Assembly: GCA_029215795.1 (NCBI GenBank)
Contig: JARDYH010000003.1
Coordinates: 11,062,001 to 11,126,000 of the forward strand
Length of the DNA: 64,000 nt
From: Anniella stebbinsi
Lineage: Eukaryota > Chordata > Lepidosauria > Squamata > Anniellidae
Direction: 5' to 3'
Part shown: positions 63,257 through 64,000 of the stretch, in pieces
Layout: each line of letters begins with the position of its first letter
Numbering within the stretch: position 1 is the stretch's first letter
Program-made: the position numbers and the translations under genes
Notes under the pieces: model-generated
Told to the model about the DNA's origin: nothing
Databases searched by the model: none
Seen by the model: only the letters and a program-made list of their open reading frames with translations

Positions 63257-63840
63257 ACCTATGCTTCCAGTCTAACACAGATATATTTAGCCTGTAGAAA
63301 TGACGGCCAACACCCAGCTCATATTTTAAGATTAGCGAGTAACTCAGTGAGCTAAAAACCAAATTATAAGGGAGAAGAAGAGTGATGGCCAATGCTGACA
63401 GGGCACTGGAAAGGAGATCACACAGCAGAGCAAATTAACCCATCTATCAATGATAAAAGTACGGGCCGCAAAGGAAAATCCACTGCTGGTGCTCAAGGAC
63501 TATTCCCACCTTTTTTTCTACACAGAGATCCATACTTGTGGGCAGAGACATTATAATATGAGAATGGCTGCACCAATCAATTTTTTAAAAGATATATATT
63601 CCCATTGTGGTGAGTTGGGAAAGTCAAAATTAAGAGTTTAATGCTCAGTATGAGAGATGATATTTGTGAGCCTAATAACTGATTCAAGGTCAAAATGCCT
63701 GGATCTGCATGAGGCTGGAAGAGGGGGAGGAAGCGCCAACCCTTCCACTGTGTCCATGACCTACTGAACTTTGCAACTACGAACCTAGTGCCTAAATTTG
63801 CTTTTTTTCCTCCTCCCTCCCAATCCCCTTTCCTTTTATG
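63257..63840. other. Unclassified stretch
   Basis: No repeats with ends and no exon. Confidence 0.4.
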
Positions 63841-63844
63841 TCAT

Positions 63845-63940
63845 GTTATTTTAGACTGTAAGCCTGTGGGCAGGGATGGTCTTAAGAATTATTTTTGTAA
63901 GCTGCCTTGAGAGCATTTTTTGGCTAAAGGGCAGGAAAAG
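63845..63940 (+). mobile_element. L2-like LINE 3' tail
   Basis: GACTGTAAGCCTGTGGGCAGG and TGTAAGCTGCCTTGAGAGC are typical of L2-type 3' ends. Confidence 0.7.
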
Positions 63941-63943
63941 AGT

Positions 63944-64000
63944 GCTATCCACGCTCTGATAACCTCTTGTCTGGATTACTGCAATGTGTTATACGTGGGG
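63944..64000 (+). mobile_element. L2-clade LINE, reverse transcriptase fragment, runs off the window
   Basis: The frame reads AIHALITSCLDYCNVLYVG to the window edge. LITSxLDYCN is a hallmark of L2 ORF2 after the RT catalytic core. It is not continuous with the 3' tail just upstream, so it is a separate copy continuing to the right. Confidence 0.85.

Overview
This is a eukaryotic, almost certainly vertebrate, non-coding window. Its repeats point to a non-avian sauropsid, most likely a squamate (lizard-type) genome. There are many CR1-clade LINE 3' ends with ATTCTATGA-type tails, L2-clade LINE pieces with AATA or AAT tails, tRNA-derived SINEs with recognisable A and B boxes, and a very dense set of non-autonomous DNA transposons. 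No Alu, L1-rich or bacterial features are seen. The squamate assignment is inference from repeat content; nothing was aligned.

I found no protein-coding gene that I can support. The longer open frames are pieces of LINE ORF2, low-complexity DNA or chance. The strongest gene-like signal is a GC- and CpG-rich block at about 28.69-29.48 kb. It has two CCAAT boxes, an octamer-like motif and two TATA-like boxes spaced as in a plus-strand promoter. No exon or splice structure follows that I can define.

Most of the window is transposon-derived. At least five kinds of hAT-like elements are present, several with exact 8-bp target-site duplications (TSDs): (i) a 172-bp foldback unit, TIR TAGGSTGACC, that also occurs as an inverted dimer of about 320-330 bp (3.5, 4.95, 7.9, 8.7, 32.3, 46.6 and 63.0 kb); (ii) 463-485 bp elements with almost the same TIR start (12.4 and 61.7 kb); (iii) TAGGGNTGTGCA elements rich in GATCC words (3.7, 9.3, 14.3, 23.8 and 59.5 kb), one holding three tandem palindromic modules; (iv) CAGTGGAGG foldbacks (18.7, 21.9, 35.2, 42.8 and 51.8 kb); (v) a CAGRGYCGGATTTA element (28.3 kb). 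A 346-bp PIF/Harbinger-like MITE with 3-bp duplications occurs five times (1.7, 8.2, 25.0, 29.7 and 40.7 kb), and a relative shares its TIR core (26.8 and 33.6 kb).

Layout: 0-9 kb holds DNA-transposon copies in otherwise unremarkable sequence. 9-16 kb has GC-rich hAT foldbacks, a minisatellite and a CR1 fragment. 16-28 kb has CR1, L2 and SINE fragments with nested insertions. 28-30 kb has the CpG block and a LINE carrying a Harbinger MITE. 30-45 kb has further LINE, SINE and MITE copies, including a CR1 fragment with an FADD reverse-transcriptase motif. 45.5-47.5 kb is a three-level nest (hAT in CR1 in L2). 47-64 kb is mixed repeats, ending inside an L2 reverse transcriptase at the right edge. 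The nests give a relative history: L2 and SINEs oldest, CR1 next, hAT and Harbinger MITEs youngest. Low-repeat, AT-rich islands (for example 17.0, 23.2, 34.9, 37.6 and 49.4 kb) could be conserved non-coding elements, but only alignment could show that.
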